Below, one piece after another: positions 45,019 through 56,700 of a stretch of 64,000 bases of DNA. The position numbers and the translations under genes were made by a program. The stretch's first letter is position 1. Every line of letters starts with the position of its first letter. Source of the stretch: Luidia sarsii (lineage: Eukaryota > Echinodermata > Asteroidea > Paxillosida > Luidiidae); NCBI GenBank assembly GCA_949987565.1, contig OX465107.1:24587367-24651366 (forward strand), written 5' to 3'. The notes beneath the pieces were generated by a model. That model saw only the letters and a program-made list of their open reading frames with translations. It was not told where the DNA came from and did not search any database.

Positions 45019-48000
45019 AATCTGAGGGTAAGCCAAGCCTGAGGGCGAGCCATGGCTGAGGGCGAGCCATGGCTGGGGGCGAGCCAAGCCTGGGGGCGAG
45101 CCAAGCCTGAGGGTGAGCCAAGCCTGAGGGCGAGCCATGGCTGGGGGCGAGCCATGGCTGAGGGTGAGCCAAGCCTGAGGGCGAGCCATGGCTGGGGGCG
45201 AGCCAAGCCTGAGGGCGAGCCATGGCTGGGGGCGAGCCATGGCTGAGGGTGAGCCAAGCCTGAGGGCGAGCCATGGCTGGGGGTGAGCCATGGCTGAGGG
45301 TGAGCCAAGCCTGAGGGCGAGCCATGGCTGGGGGCGAGCCATGGCTGAGGGTGAGCCAAGCCTGAGGGCGAGCCATGGCTGGGGGCGAGCCATGGCTGAG
45401 GGCGAGCCAAGCCTGAGGGTGAGCCAAGCCTGAGGGCGAGCCAAGCCTGAGGGCGAGCCAAGCCTGAGGGCGAGCCAAGCCTGAGGGTGAGCCAAGCCTG
45501 AGGGCGAGCCATGGCTGGGGGTGAGCCATGGCTGAGGGTGAGCCAAGCCTGAGGGTGAGCCAAGCCTGAGGGCGAGCCATGGCTGGGGGCGAGCCATGGC
45601 TGAGGGTGAGCCAAGCCTGAGGGCGAGCCATGGCTGGGGGCGAGCCATGGCTGAGGGCGAGCCAAGCCTGAGGGTGAGCCAAGCCTGAGGGCGAGCCAAG
45701 CCTGAGGGCGAGCCAAGCCTGAGGGCGAGCCAAGCCTGAGGGTGAGCCAAGCCTGAGGGCGAGCCATGGCTGGGGGTGAGCCAAGCCTGAGGGCGAGCCA
45801 TGGCTGGGGGTGAGCCATGGCTGAGGGCGAGCCAAGCCTGAGGGCGAGCCATGGCTGGGGGCGAGCCATGGCTGGGGGCGAGCCAAGCCTGAGGGCGAGC
45901 CATGGCTGGGGGCGAGCCATGGCTGGGGGCGAGCCAAGCCTGAGGGCGAGCCAAGCCTGAGGGCGAGCCATGGATGGGGGCGAGCCATGGCTGAGGGCGA
46001 GCAAAGCCTGAGGGCGAGCCAAGCCTGAGGGCGAGCCAAGCCTGAGGGCGAGCCAAGCCTGAGGGTGAGCCAAGCCTGAGGGCGAGCCATGGCTGGGGGT
46101 GAGCCATGGCTGAGGGTGAGCCAAGCCTGAGGGCGAGCCATGGCTGGGGGCGAGCCATGGCTGAGGGTGAGCCAAGCCTGAGGGCGAGCCATGGCTGGGG
46201 GCGAGCCATGGCTGAGGGCGAGCCAAGCCTGAGGGTGAGCCAAGCCTGAGGGCGAGCCAAGCCTGAGGGCGAGCCAAGCCTGAGGGCGAGCCAAGCCTGA
46301 GGGTGAGCCAAGCCTGAGGGCGAGCCATGGCTGGGGGTGAGCCAAGCCTGAGGGCGAGCCATGGCTGGGGGTGAGCCATGGCTGAGGGCGAGCCAAGCCT
46401 GAGGGCGAGCCATGGCTGGGGGCGAGCCATGGCTGGGGGCGAGCCAAGCCTGAGGGCGAGCCATGGCTGGGGGCGAGCCATGGCTGGGGGCGAGCCAAGC
46501 CTGAGGGCGAGCCAAGCCTGAGGGCGAGCCATGGATGGGGGCGAGCCATGGCTGAGGGCGAGCAAAGCCTGAGGGCGAGCCAAGCCTGAGGGCGAGCCAA
46601 GCCTGAGGGCGAGCCAAGCCTGAGGGTGAGCCAAGCCTGAGGGTGAGCCAAGCCTGAGGGCGAGCCATGGCTGGGGGCGAGCCATGGCTGAGGGTGAGCC
46701 AAGCCTGAGGGCGAGCCATGGCTGGGGGTGAGCCAAGCCTGAGGGTGAGCCAAGCCTGAGGGTGAGCCAAGCCTGAGGGCGAGCCAAGCCTGAGGGTGAG
46801 CCAAGCCTGAGGGTGAGCCAAGCCTGAGGGCGAGCCATGGCTGGGGGTGAGCCAAGCCTGAGGGCGAGCCAAGCCTGAGGGCGAGCCATGGCTGGGGGTG
46901 AGCCAAGCCTGAGGGCGAGCCAAGCCTGAGGGCGAGCCATGGCTGGGGGTGAGCCAAGCCTGAGGGCGAGCCAAGCCTGAGGGCGAGCCAAGCCTGAGGG
47001 CGAGCCAAGCCTGAGGGCGAGCCAAGCCTGAGGGCGAGCCAAGCCTGAGGGCGAGCCATGGCTGAGGGCGAGCCATGTCTGGGGGCGAGCCAAGCCTGAG
47101 GGCGAGCCATGGCTGGGGGCGAGCCAAGCCTGAGGGCGAGCCATGGCTGGGGGCGAGCCATGGCTGAGGGCGAGCCAAGCCTGAGGGCGAGCCATGGCTG
47201 GGGGCGAGCCAAGCCTGAGGGCGAGCCAAGCCTGAGGGCGAGCCATGGCTGAGGGCGAGCCAAGCCTGAGGGCGAGCCATGGCTGGGGGCGAGCCATGGC
47301 TGAGGGCGAGCCAAGCCTGAGGGCGAGCCATGGCTGGGGGCGAGCCAAGCCTGAGGGCGAGCCAAGCCTGGGGGCGAGCCATGGCTGGGGGCGAGCCAAG
47401 CCTGAGGGCGAGCCATGGCTGGGGGCGAGCCATGGCTGAGGGCGAGCCAAGCCTGGGGGCGAGCCATGGCTGGGGGTGAGCCATGGCTGGGGGCGAGCCA
47501 TGGCTGGGGGCGAGCCATGGCTGAGGGCGAGCCATGGCTGAGGGCGAGCCATGGCTGGGGGCGAGCCATGGCTGGGGGCGAGCCATGGCTGAGGGCGAGC
47601 CAAGCCTGAGGGCGAGCCATGGCTGGGGCGAGCCATGGCTGAGGGCGAGCCAAGCCTGAGGGCGAGCCATGGCTGGGGGCGAGCCATGGCTGGGGGCGAG
47701 CCATGGCTGGGGGTGAGCCATGGCTGGGGGCGAGCCATGGCTGAGGGCGAGCCAAGCCTGAGGGCGAGCCAAGCCTGAGGGCGAGCCAAGCCTGAGGGCG
47801 AGCCATGGCTGGGGCGAGCCATGGCTGAGGGCGAGCCATGGCTGAGGGCGAGCCAAGCCTGGGGGCGAGCCATGGATGGGGGCGAGCCATGGCTGGGGGC
47901 GAGCCATGGCTGGGGGTGAGCCAAGCCTGGGGGCGAGCCATGGCTGGGGGTGAGCCAAGCCTGGGGGCGAGCCAAGCCTGAGGGCGAGCCAAGCCTGAGG

Positions 48001-49107
48001 GTGAGCCAAGCCTGAGGGCGAGCCAAGCCTGAGGGTGAGCCAAGCCTGAGGGTGAGCCATGGCTGGGGGCGAGCCATGGCTGAGGGTGAGCCATGGCTGG
48101 GGGTGAGCCAAGCCTGGGGGCGAGCCAAGCCTGAGGGCGAGCCAAGCCTGAGGGTGAGCCAAGCCTGAGGGCGAGCCAAGCCTGAGGGCGAGCCAAGCCT
48201 GAGGGTGAGCCAAGCCTGAGGGCGAGCCAAGCCTGAGGGTGAGCCAAGCCTGAGGGCGAGCCAAGCCTGAGGGCGAGCCAAGCCTGAGGGCGAGCCAAGC
48301 CTGAGGGTGAGCCAAGCCTGAGGGCGAGCCATGGCTGGGGGTGAGCCAAGCCTGAGGGCGAGCCATGGCTGGGGGTGAGCCAAGCCTGAGGGTGAGCCAA
48401 GCCTGAGGGCGAGCCATGGATGGGGGCGAGCCAAGCCTGAGGGTGAGCCATGGCTGGGGGCGAGCCATGGATGGAGGCGAGCCATGGCTGAGGGCGAGCC
48501 AAGCCTGAGGGCGAGCCAAGCCTGAGGGCGAGCCATGGCTGAGGGCGAGCCAAGCCTGAGGGCGAGCCAAGCCTGAGGGCGAGCCAAGCCTGAGGGCGAG
48601 CCAAGCCTGAGGGTGAGCCATGGCTGAGGGCGAGCCAAGCCTGAGGGCGAGCCAAGCCTGAGGGCGAGCCAAGCCTGAGGGCGAGCCAAGCCTGAGGGTG
48701 AGCCATGGCTGGGGGCGAGCCATGGATGGAGGCGAGCCATGGCTGAGGGCGAGCCAAGCCTGAGGGCGAGCCAAGCCTGAGGGCGAGCCAAGCCTGAGGG
48801 CGAGCCAAGCCTGAGGGCGAGCCATGGCTGGGGGCGAGCCAAGCCTGAGGGTGAGCCAAGCCTGAGGGCGAGCCATGGCTGGGGGCGAGCCAAGCCTGAG
48901 GGCGAGCCAAGCCTGAGGGTGAGCCAAGCCTGAGGGCGAGCCATGGCTGGGGGCGAGCCAAGCCTGAGGGCGAGCCATGACTGAGGGCGAGCCAAGCCTG
49001 AGGGTGAGCCATGACTGAGGGCGAGCCAAGCCTGAGGGCGAGCCAAGCCTGAGGGCGAGCCATGACTGAGGGCGAGCCATGGATGGGGGCGAGCCATGGC
49101 TGAAGGC
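45019..49107. repeat. 17-bp minisatellite array, about 4.1 kb and about 240 copies
   Basis: Unit GAGCCAAGCCTGAGGGC alternates with a linked variant GAGCCATGGCTGGGGGC, with further C/T variation (GGGC or GGGT before GAG). An extended block repeats at 561 bp, exactly 33 units: a rare GCAAAGCCTG variant occurs at 46001 and 46562. The unit length is not a multiple of three and lacks stops on the minus strand. All three minus frames therefore read the same 17-residue cycle (ALRLGSPSGLARPQAWL) for 1352-1393 codons. No promoter, splice context or protein family supports a gene. Confidence 0.95.
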
Positions 49108-49142
49108 TGGCATGAATGTTCAGAGGTCTGAGGCCAATTCAT

Positions 49143-49944
49143 GCCGTTATCAGACTGGCTGCCTTTCCCAAAGTCTACTGAGGTCTTGTCACACTGCAGG
49201 ATATGAATCCCCCAGAAACCCCCCCTCTCGAGTATGACCAGGCAGCACTTTCATCAGGACACTCTGATATGCAGGGGATGAGGGGGGGGGGGGCCTCAAT
49301 CTCCCAATCTCCCAATCTGACTACCAAAATACACCTGGGGACCAGGGAGAGGAGAAGGGGGAGGAGGAGGAGGGGGGAGGATGCTTTGATGAAAACTCTA
49401 ATCTCTGGGAGTCCTTTCAGTGGTTTATATATAGCTCGCTGAATAATGACGGTGTTTGGCATGTTTGGAGTTAACAGAAATACAATGCTACACGCCCGCA
49501 GGCACTTTCCATTTTTAACTTCGTTGACAAGAAATAGCGTGGGTGAGTTGAAAAGTAATCCCCCCTCCCCCCCCCCCCCACACATACAAATCTCTACCAC
49601 TGCCCTTTGGCAATGGTCTGTACTTTGTACTTTGTACTTTTTTTTCTTCTTTTTTCATTCTGCAATTGCTTTACGGTGTAAAGGAAAGAAAACAGTGACA
49701 AAAAGTTTGGGAACTTCAACTTCCGTGGGAATGCATGATTAAAAGTGAAAAAACAAGGTCGCAAACTGCCGAATGATTTTCATTTTGAACCAAGCAGGAA
49801 CTTTCTAAGAGACAAAGGTGGAGGCAGGGTTCAGCTAGATGATCAAACATTCAGACTCTCTACATTTTTTGAGGTGAAAAACCTTCCCAGTCAGTCTGTT
49901 TTCCTTTGTATGTTTGACTTGCTTGAGCCTGGGGCTGCTGTATA
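49143..49944. other. Intergenic, no gene recognised
   Basis: Contains a G run (49282-49292), a GGAGGAGG patch (49356-49380), a C run (49561-49579) and TACTTTG repeats (49620-49640). No supported gene. Confidence 0.5.
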
Positions 49945-50180
49945 GCCAGGTTTACAATCATAGTTCACATCTGAATGAAAAGCAGGGAGGTGATCCCTGG
50001 AGGTATACAGCAATCAATGGTTAAATGCTTCTGACTAGCGTCCCCTTCCTCGGCAAAGAATAGCGGACTATTTTTGGCAGGCCACCACCTATGGCCCGGA
50101 TGATTCGGATGGTAAAGAGCGCTGGCACGCAAAACCAGAGGTCTCGGTCTCAAATCCCGGTCCAGCGGCCAAAGTTCCCT
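49945..50180 (+). mobile_element. tRNA-derived SINE, long copy
   Basis: Head with CCAGGTTTACAATCATAG and TGATCCCTGGAGGTATACAG, middle GGCAAAGAATAGCGGACT, then the tRNA-like body GGTAAAGAGCGCTGGCACGC, AAAACCAGAGGTCTCGG and a B-box-like CTCAAATCCC. It is among the fullest copies here. Confidence 0.8.
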
Positions 50181-50814
50181 TTGCGACTTTTTCAATTTGT
50201 AAAATGAAGAAGAAAAGAATCTCAATTCGTCAAGGACAAGCCTGGATTGAAACGGTGGAAGGGGAAGATCGACTCAAAGTCGCAATCAGTTTGAACAATG
50301 GGTGCACAGCGTGAGAGTGTGTGGGCGGATAGGCATTCCAACTCAATGACTCAATGACAAATCAGACATTATGAAGCCCTCTGGATAAAAAAAAGGACAA
50401 CTCGGCTGACCTCTGAGGCAAAAAACTAGAACTCCTGCGCCCTCTGCACTGGCCTCATCGGCAGAAGTTGCCCTACAGTTTTTCCAACCCTTTTGGCCGG
50501 CCCGTTGGTCTGGGTTTTCAGTCTGGGGTTGGAATGAAACCAATGGTCAGACAATTGGTCAGACACATAATCTTAGCTTTCACAGGTCTCACGGGTTCCT
50601 GAACCTTTTACAAAAATAAATTCCACGACTTTTCCGTGACTTTTTTTTCCCATTTTCCTTGATCGGATTTCCCTAGAAATTTCATGAAAACCCCAAGGCC
50701 TCTTTAGTCTATACCGGTTTCAGGTATCTCTCACTGATATAATTGAGACACATTTCGAAAAGAAACAAGGTGAACAAATCAATGAAAAACTGACTGGGAA
50801 CTTTGGAACAAAGT

Positions 50815-50995
50815 GAAGAAAAATGGCAAAGAAAACTTTGTCTGGACCAGGACTTGAACCCAAGACCTCTGGTTTTGTGCAGTTCACATCTGAGCTATCC
50901 AGCCCTCAGATGGTGGCTTCCCAAAAAGTGATTTAGTCTTTGCCGGGGTGGGGGCGCCAGTCAGAAGCAATTTAACCATTTACTGCTGTAAATTT
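50815..50995 (-). mobile_element. tRNA-derived SINE, inverted
   Basis: Minus strand: TGGATAGCTCAGATGTGAAC, then AAAACCAGAGGTCTTGGGTT and CAAGTCCTGGTCCAG. The head GGCGCCCCCACCCCGGCAAA is upstream of these on that strand. Confidence 0.8.
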
Positions 50996-50999
50996 CAAC

Positions 51000-51340
51000 A
51001 ACTTTTCCATGATATATTTCAAATGTTTCATTTTCCATTACTTTTCCAGGCCTGGGAAAACAAATTTAAAAGTCCATGACTTTTCCATGATATATTTCAA
51101 ATGTTTCATTTTCCATTACTTTTCCAGGCCTGGAAAAACAAATTAAAAAGTCCATGACTTTTCCATGATATATTTCAAATGTTTTATTTTCCATGACTTT
51201 TCCAGGCCTGGAAAAACCAATTAAAAAGTCCGTGACTTTTCATGATCATATTTCAAATGTTTCATTTTCCATGACTTTTCCAGACCCGGAAAAACCAATT
51301 CAAAACTCCATGGCTTTTCCAGGTTTTCCATGACCGCGGG
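51000..51340. repeat. Tandem repeat of about 78 bp, four copies
   Basis: Landmarks ATATTTCAAATGTTTCATTT and ACTTTTCCAGGCCTGG recur four times. The first copy joins the head of the inverted SINE. Confidence 0.85.
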
Positions 51341-51344
51341 AACC

Positions 51345-52915
51345 ACGGGTCTCCCCCTGCTGTCTCTGATGTCAGTAGCTCCCCCACAACTGCCCCAGAG
51401 TGGGGGTAGGTCACCCAGGTGTACCTAGGGCAAGGTAATCAAAGCTACTATTTTTAGCAAAATACCCCTTTTTGGGGGCCTATTGCATGAGTTTATATTT
51501 AGCCTGTCAGACAATGAGAGCATTGGGTGGCAGTAGTGCAACACGGTCATGCACGATTTCCTGCATTCTTTCTCTCCCATTCGGGACTGGATAGCTTGCA
51601 AGCATTCACTGAAAATAACTTTGGCATGAAAAAAAAATTAACTGAAGCCAACTTTTTTTTTTTTCAACTGGGAATTCTTCCAGTGCAGCCATAGGTTGGT
51701 GAATAAGAGCAGAGCTTAGCTTGGATGGAGCCAGATAACAAGTGCGTCCTCGATCTACACAATACACATGTATGTAGAATTTTCTTCCAACTCTTCATGT
51801 ATGTCCAAGATTTTTGTAATATTGTTACATTGTTGTTGAGTCTGAAGAATAAAATAGCTGCTGCTACATAAGCTCATGCACTCTCCAATTGGCCCTGCTT
51901 GGATCACAATACCGGGCCCCTTAAGTTTCTAAGATACTCCTGAGCAATAAGACAAAGCTCATTATTACTTGAACTTGTAGAGTGGCATTTACAGTTTTAA
52001 GGACGGCCAAACATCAGGCCTTGTACATTTTTGAGAATTGCACATCAATATTTCAATATTGTTGATGTTGGTGGGTAGTATGCTCTGGCCGGAACATCGA
52101 GTTATCACTCAGGTTCTTTTCAGAACAATACCATACCTTTTGCTAAAGATACCTTATACATAGTGTCACAACAAACCCTCCTATATTGTTTCAGCCACCA
52201 TGCAAAGCCTCAAATGGCTCAGCCTTATTGCCACAGACGTTGCATTTGCATATGTTAACTGGTTAATGCTTTTATAGGGGTTTCTGGTGTATCCGTGATG
52301 GTGTAGAAATTTGTAGGTTTTAGTTCGATAATTGTATTGAATGTCTGTAATCTGAGTATGCATTATTTGTTACAGTATTTAGGCCCTATATGCTTTTATA
52401 AATTATGTTCTATTTTCGTAACATGTTTTTATCCAGTGGAAGGCAAATCTCTATGTTTTTACGTGGATAATAAATCAAATTGCATTTAGGTCATGAAGTC
52501 AGCAAGCAGTTTGCAACATTACTGCATATTACTCTAAATTTGTGGTACAAAGTTGTCACAAAATTCCTCCTAAATGACAAGGCATTCAGCAGTGTGCTGA
52601 GGGCTACCTGTTGGTAGCTCTTACATCATGCGCCCTTTCGGGAACAACTTGAATGAGGGGTGTGACTCTCATCACTGCCAGCACACAGTTTCCATGCATG
52701 GGTGTCTGATGTTAGGCCCATTACATGCGGGTCTAGGCACATTGAAGGGGTGAGCATGGCATTGAAAAGGTTGTCGGATGGGGGTGGGGGCGGGGCGGGG
52801 TTTTGCTTGCTTAAGCCTTTAATATAGAAACTGGGTCAAGTTCACTCTCCAGTTTGAGAGCAGTTTTCCCAACAGGAGTCCCTTCTAGGGAAGGGAATTA
52901 CTGAAAAACCTCTGA
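51345..52915. other. Intergenic, no recognised feature
   Basis: No supported gene. Weak traces of the hairpin repeat near 52000-52030 and 52485-52530. A further 3' exon of the minus-strand gene could lie here unrecognised. Confidence 0.4.
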
Positions 52916-52917
52916 AT

Positions 52918-53275
52918 TTTAACCCAATACAAGATTGGGAAGATCGGAAAACATCGATGTCCACAGATTTCCTTCAAATTTGCACAATTTGTACCGGTAG
53001 ATGGTCATGATATAATCCTCATGTTGAAATCTTACGGTCTGGGATGCTGTACTTCCCTAGAAATCTTCACTCAAACGTCGACAAATAGTTTATTACTCGC
53101 GAGTAATAAACTTGCGAGAAAAAACCATGACAGTTTTTTACCTTTTTCTACTTTCTCAGATTACCCTTTGAGCTAAACTTTTGCAGGATTTCGTTTTTGG
53201 AATGTTTAATGGTGTAACACACAAACTGTGGCAATCTGTTGACTTGTACAATGTATATGTTGTATAGGCCCAATT
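52918..53275. mobile_element. TTAA-type MITE family T
   Basis: The left end is TTAACCCAATACAAGATTGG and the right end is ATATGTTGTATAGGCCCAA. The interior matches 18024-18380 closely (AGATCGGAAAACATCGATGT, CTTACGGTCTGGGATGCTGT). Confidence 0.8.
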
Positions 53276-53289
53276 TTTATAAAAATGAA

Positions 53290-53455
53290 AAAAATCTGAG
53301 CTATCCAGCCATTAGATAGGGGCCTCCCAAATAGTCAACTACGTAGTGTCAGTCAGAATAAATTCAACCATTTACTGCCGTATATCTCCAGGGATCACAC
53401 CCCCGCTTTCATTCAGATGCAAACAACCAATGGTAGTCAACCTGGCTACAGCAGC
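53290..53455 (-). mobile_element. tRNA-derived SINE fragment, inverted
   Basis: Contains GAGCTATCCAGCCATTAGAT (inverse of the A-box region) and CAACCATTTACTGCCGTATA with CCAGGGATCACACCCCCGCT, the inverse of the family head. The B-box part is missing. Confidence 0.7.
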
Positions 53456-53703
53456 TTGGCAATCACACAAAGTTGGATGCAGCTTCTTCTTCTTTTCAAA
53501 TTTCCTCAATTTCCTCAGGTTCTACTTGAACCCCTGCCATACCAAGGTCAGACTGGATTGCACCATCACAATCTAGAAACTGATCACACGTTGCCACCCG
53601 GTATCAGGCACAAAGTCGCTCTTGTTGTTGTCACTGTGGACATGAACTGATGATTACCCAAAAAATTAAAAATAAATAATTTTTGTGCCAAGGGTCAACT
53701 TAC

Positions 53704-56700
53704 TTTGGATAGCGTGCCAAACTGAAAACTGGGAAGCAATGACAACAACTGTACAAGGGTGACAGAGTCAGATCAGCGATGTCATTCAGAGATAACACGG
53801 CCAGTTCCAACTGTTCTACTCCGGCTTTGTGCATGGCCCGGTCCGTATTCGCCCCCTCCTCTCCTTTTATGGGTCGGCTGCTTGCATTGTGAATGGAGTT
53901 CGTGGGCGTATGAAGACAGGCGCTACCACTTGAAGGGGTGCCAGTCTGCACTTTCAGAGGGGGTCCATGGGCGTGTGAGCAAACATTCAATGACAAAAGA
54001 CTGGTGGACCAGTGAACGATAAAGGTATGCGGCAAGATTTGGGGGGGGGGGGTTTGGGAGCTGGTCAGGGGGAACACAAAGTCAACTGCTCCCTTTGTGT
54101 CCAGATGTCGTCCAAGTTATCACTTTATTTGTTTTTCCATTTTGTGAACAGGGAAAAGCGAAAGTACCTTTTCCCATTCCAAATTTTTTCCGCGCATGCA
54201 GCTTCTTCCTAATGGCTCAAGCGTTTGGTTTGCGCAAGCATGCGTGCAGATGTCTCTGCGTGTCTATTTTGTGGATATTTCAGTCATGACAGACAAGAAT
54301 GGTATGCATTGACCAAAAGTTGGTGTTCAGAGTCCTTGGGTGCTACATGCCATCAACTTAATTTCTCTAGCATTTCAGGCAATGTCAGCCCAGATTGAAA
54401 GCCAACAGTGAAAGAGTCTTGCATCTTTTCGGTGAGGATACCGGTGCTATTAACAGCGCGGGGCAAACAGGGCCCAAAGCATTGCAGTGGCACCCACACT
54501 TTTATCAATCTCTTTTTAAAGGTCAACTGAAGTGCAAAAATTAGAAAATCCTGATTTGGCATTAAATATGTTCATTGGTACATTATAATCCCAGATCAAA
54601 CATAACTTTTGTGTTTCAGACTCATTAAAAGCCTTTTTAAATTAATTAAAATTGAGCCCGTAGTTATTGGATGAACGTCACAGGATGAACGCAGATATTT
54701 TTTTCCCTCCCCGCGAAGACGGTATGCACGTCACTAAGGACGGCCTCCACGGGGGCGTGGCTGCTCCCCCTTCCAAACTTAAATTATTTTTTTACACTCT
54801 TTCCCATAGTTTAAAATTCAGAAAAAATGTATTTTACTGACACCACAGTATTATTTGAAAAAATAAAAACGAATTCCAAAATGCATTGCAGATGACCTTT
54901 AAAAATGTGCTGAAAATGCATGTCTGCGAAAATTGGCAACGGATGTCTGACACAATTTCATCGCAGACATTCAGACAGTACAATGCAGCACAGTAGCGAA
55001 CTTCCCTCGTTTTTTGCACATTTGCACGCGAGGTCAGAGGCTGTATCGGTATCGCTGGTACTGTGATATCATTTGCATGGTGGAATATGTTTACCAGTGT
55101 TGCCCTCAGAAGAAATACGATTCCAGTACTTGTGCTACATAAAGAAGTTCTAGAAATGGCCCCCCAAAAAGGATCAACTGGATGTTCAAAGAAACCGTTG
55201 AGCTCATTAATGTAATGGCAGACATTAACATACGGAGGAAGATGCTCAGGAGTAGCAGCATCAGTAAACATTCGTGAAGCGCCATTTTGGAAGCTTTGCA
55301 GAGCGTGTTTCGCAAACCTAAAGGTGGAGCCTCTGACCAGTGTCCTTGCTAATCACCTGGATGCATTTACATGACCAATGTCGGTGATTATTGCACGGAT
55401 GTCGCATTGGTGTGAAGTTTTGGAGGTCTTGATCCCTGTCACAGATCACAAGGGACCTGTGTGATCTGGTGACAGGGAGGGAGAGAGGGAGGGAGAGGGG
55501 AGGAAGATAGGGAGGGAGATAGGGCTCCATATCTAATGCATAAATAACACCTAAAATGGGAGAGGGAAGGAGGGGTGGTACAGGTAAAACAGCACTGCAC
55601 ATGGCATGCAAAGGTTAAAGGTCACCAAAGGATGGGGATGAGGACCAAGTTCTAGGTCACAATCGGGGCTTTTCACAAACCAATTGCAGGGAACTTTAGA
55701 GTGTTATCCGACCGTCAAAAGGCCCAGGAATGCACGCAGGCCAAGATTGGTCTGCTTCGCAACAAAGACAAAAATGGCGGCCTAGGGAGGTCTGTTCTGA
55801 TTCTCAGCATGGGGGTGGGGGCTTAGACAAAGAAGAAGAATGACAAAGGATGTTGGAGGGTCGGTCGGGGGGGGGGGATGGGGATGGGGGTACTGATGCA
55901 GAACAGTTGACGGACTGCTTGATTGGTGTAAATTCCAAACAAACAATTGACTATGCATTCACAAGATAGCACTGAAAGTTAGCACTGACAGCGCAGTTCG
56001 ACTAAACCAGTTGGAAAAAGGGCAACTATTTCATCGGAGGTAAACGCCGTGAAAGAGAAACTGTCAAGAAGGGCTCAGGGTTTGGCCCAGGCTGTTGACA
56101 AAGATATTGGGCTTGCACCCCTCACCCCTGCGAATTAATTGAGCGAGGAACAGAGCACAAAGCCCCTAACTGCGTGGGGTCCAGGGCTCGCTTGAAGCGG
56201 TTAAGCCCCAGAAAATATAAAACTCATTCGCGAGCATTTACTGAACTTTTTAAATGGTTTCTTTTTGGGAAAAAAAAGTAATATGAAGTTAATACAAAAA
56301 CTGCTGCAAACTGCTCACTGACTAAAATGACCTGCAATACATCAATCTCAAAAGTTAGAGGGCCTGACATTTCTATACTAGCAGGACCTTTCTCATAGCC
56401 TTTGCCTTTGAGAAAGGTCCTGCTAGGATCAAAATGTCAGGCACTCTAAGTTTTGAGGAACCAAAAGTAGTGAGGCTTAGATAATGGGGAATTTCGGAAA
56501 CTATTTCCTTGCTAGATTTTTCCTTGCAGGACCAATTGTTTGATTAATTATTAATGGCATAAAAGTTGTCACAGGAAAATTAAGATCTGCAATGTGCTGA
56601 TACTGCTCAATGGTTGAAATCAGTTTTTTTCTTGATTTATATGATTAAAGAATCCAAAATTTGTTGACAGAGAGGCAAGTGAATTTGGGCCATAGCAGTG

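Noticed and set aside
44961..49142. Three overlapping minus-strand frames of 1352-1393 codons
   Set aside because: They are produced by a stop-free 17-bp tandem unit. All frames give the same peptide cycle, and there is no promoter, splice or domain evidence.
54834..55271. 145-codon minus-strand frame
   Set aside because: Overlaps the end of a MITE, has no family features and lies within an intron of the minus-strand gene.
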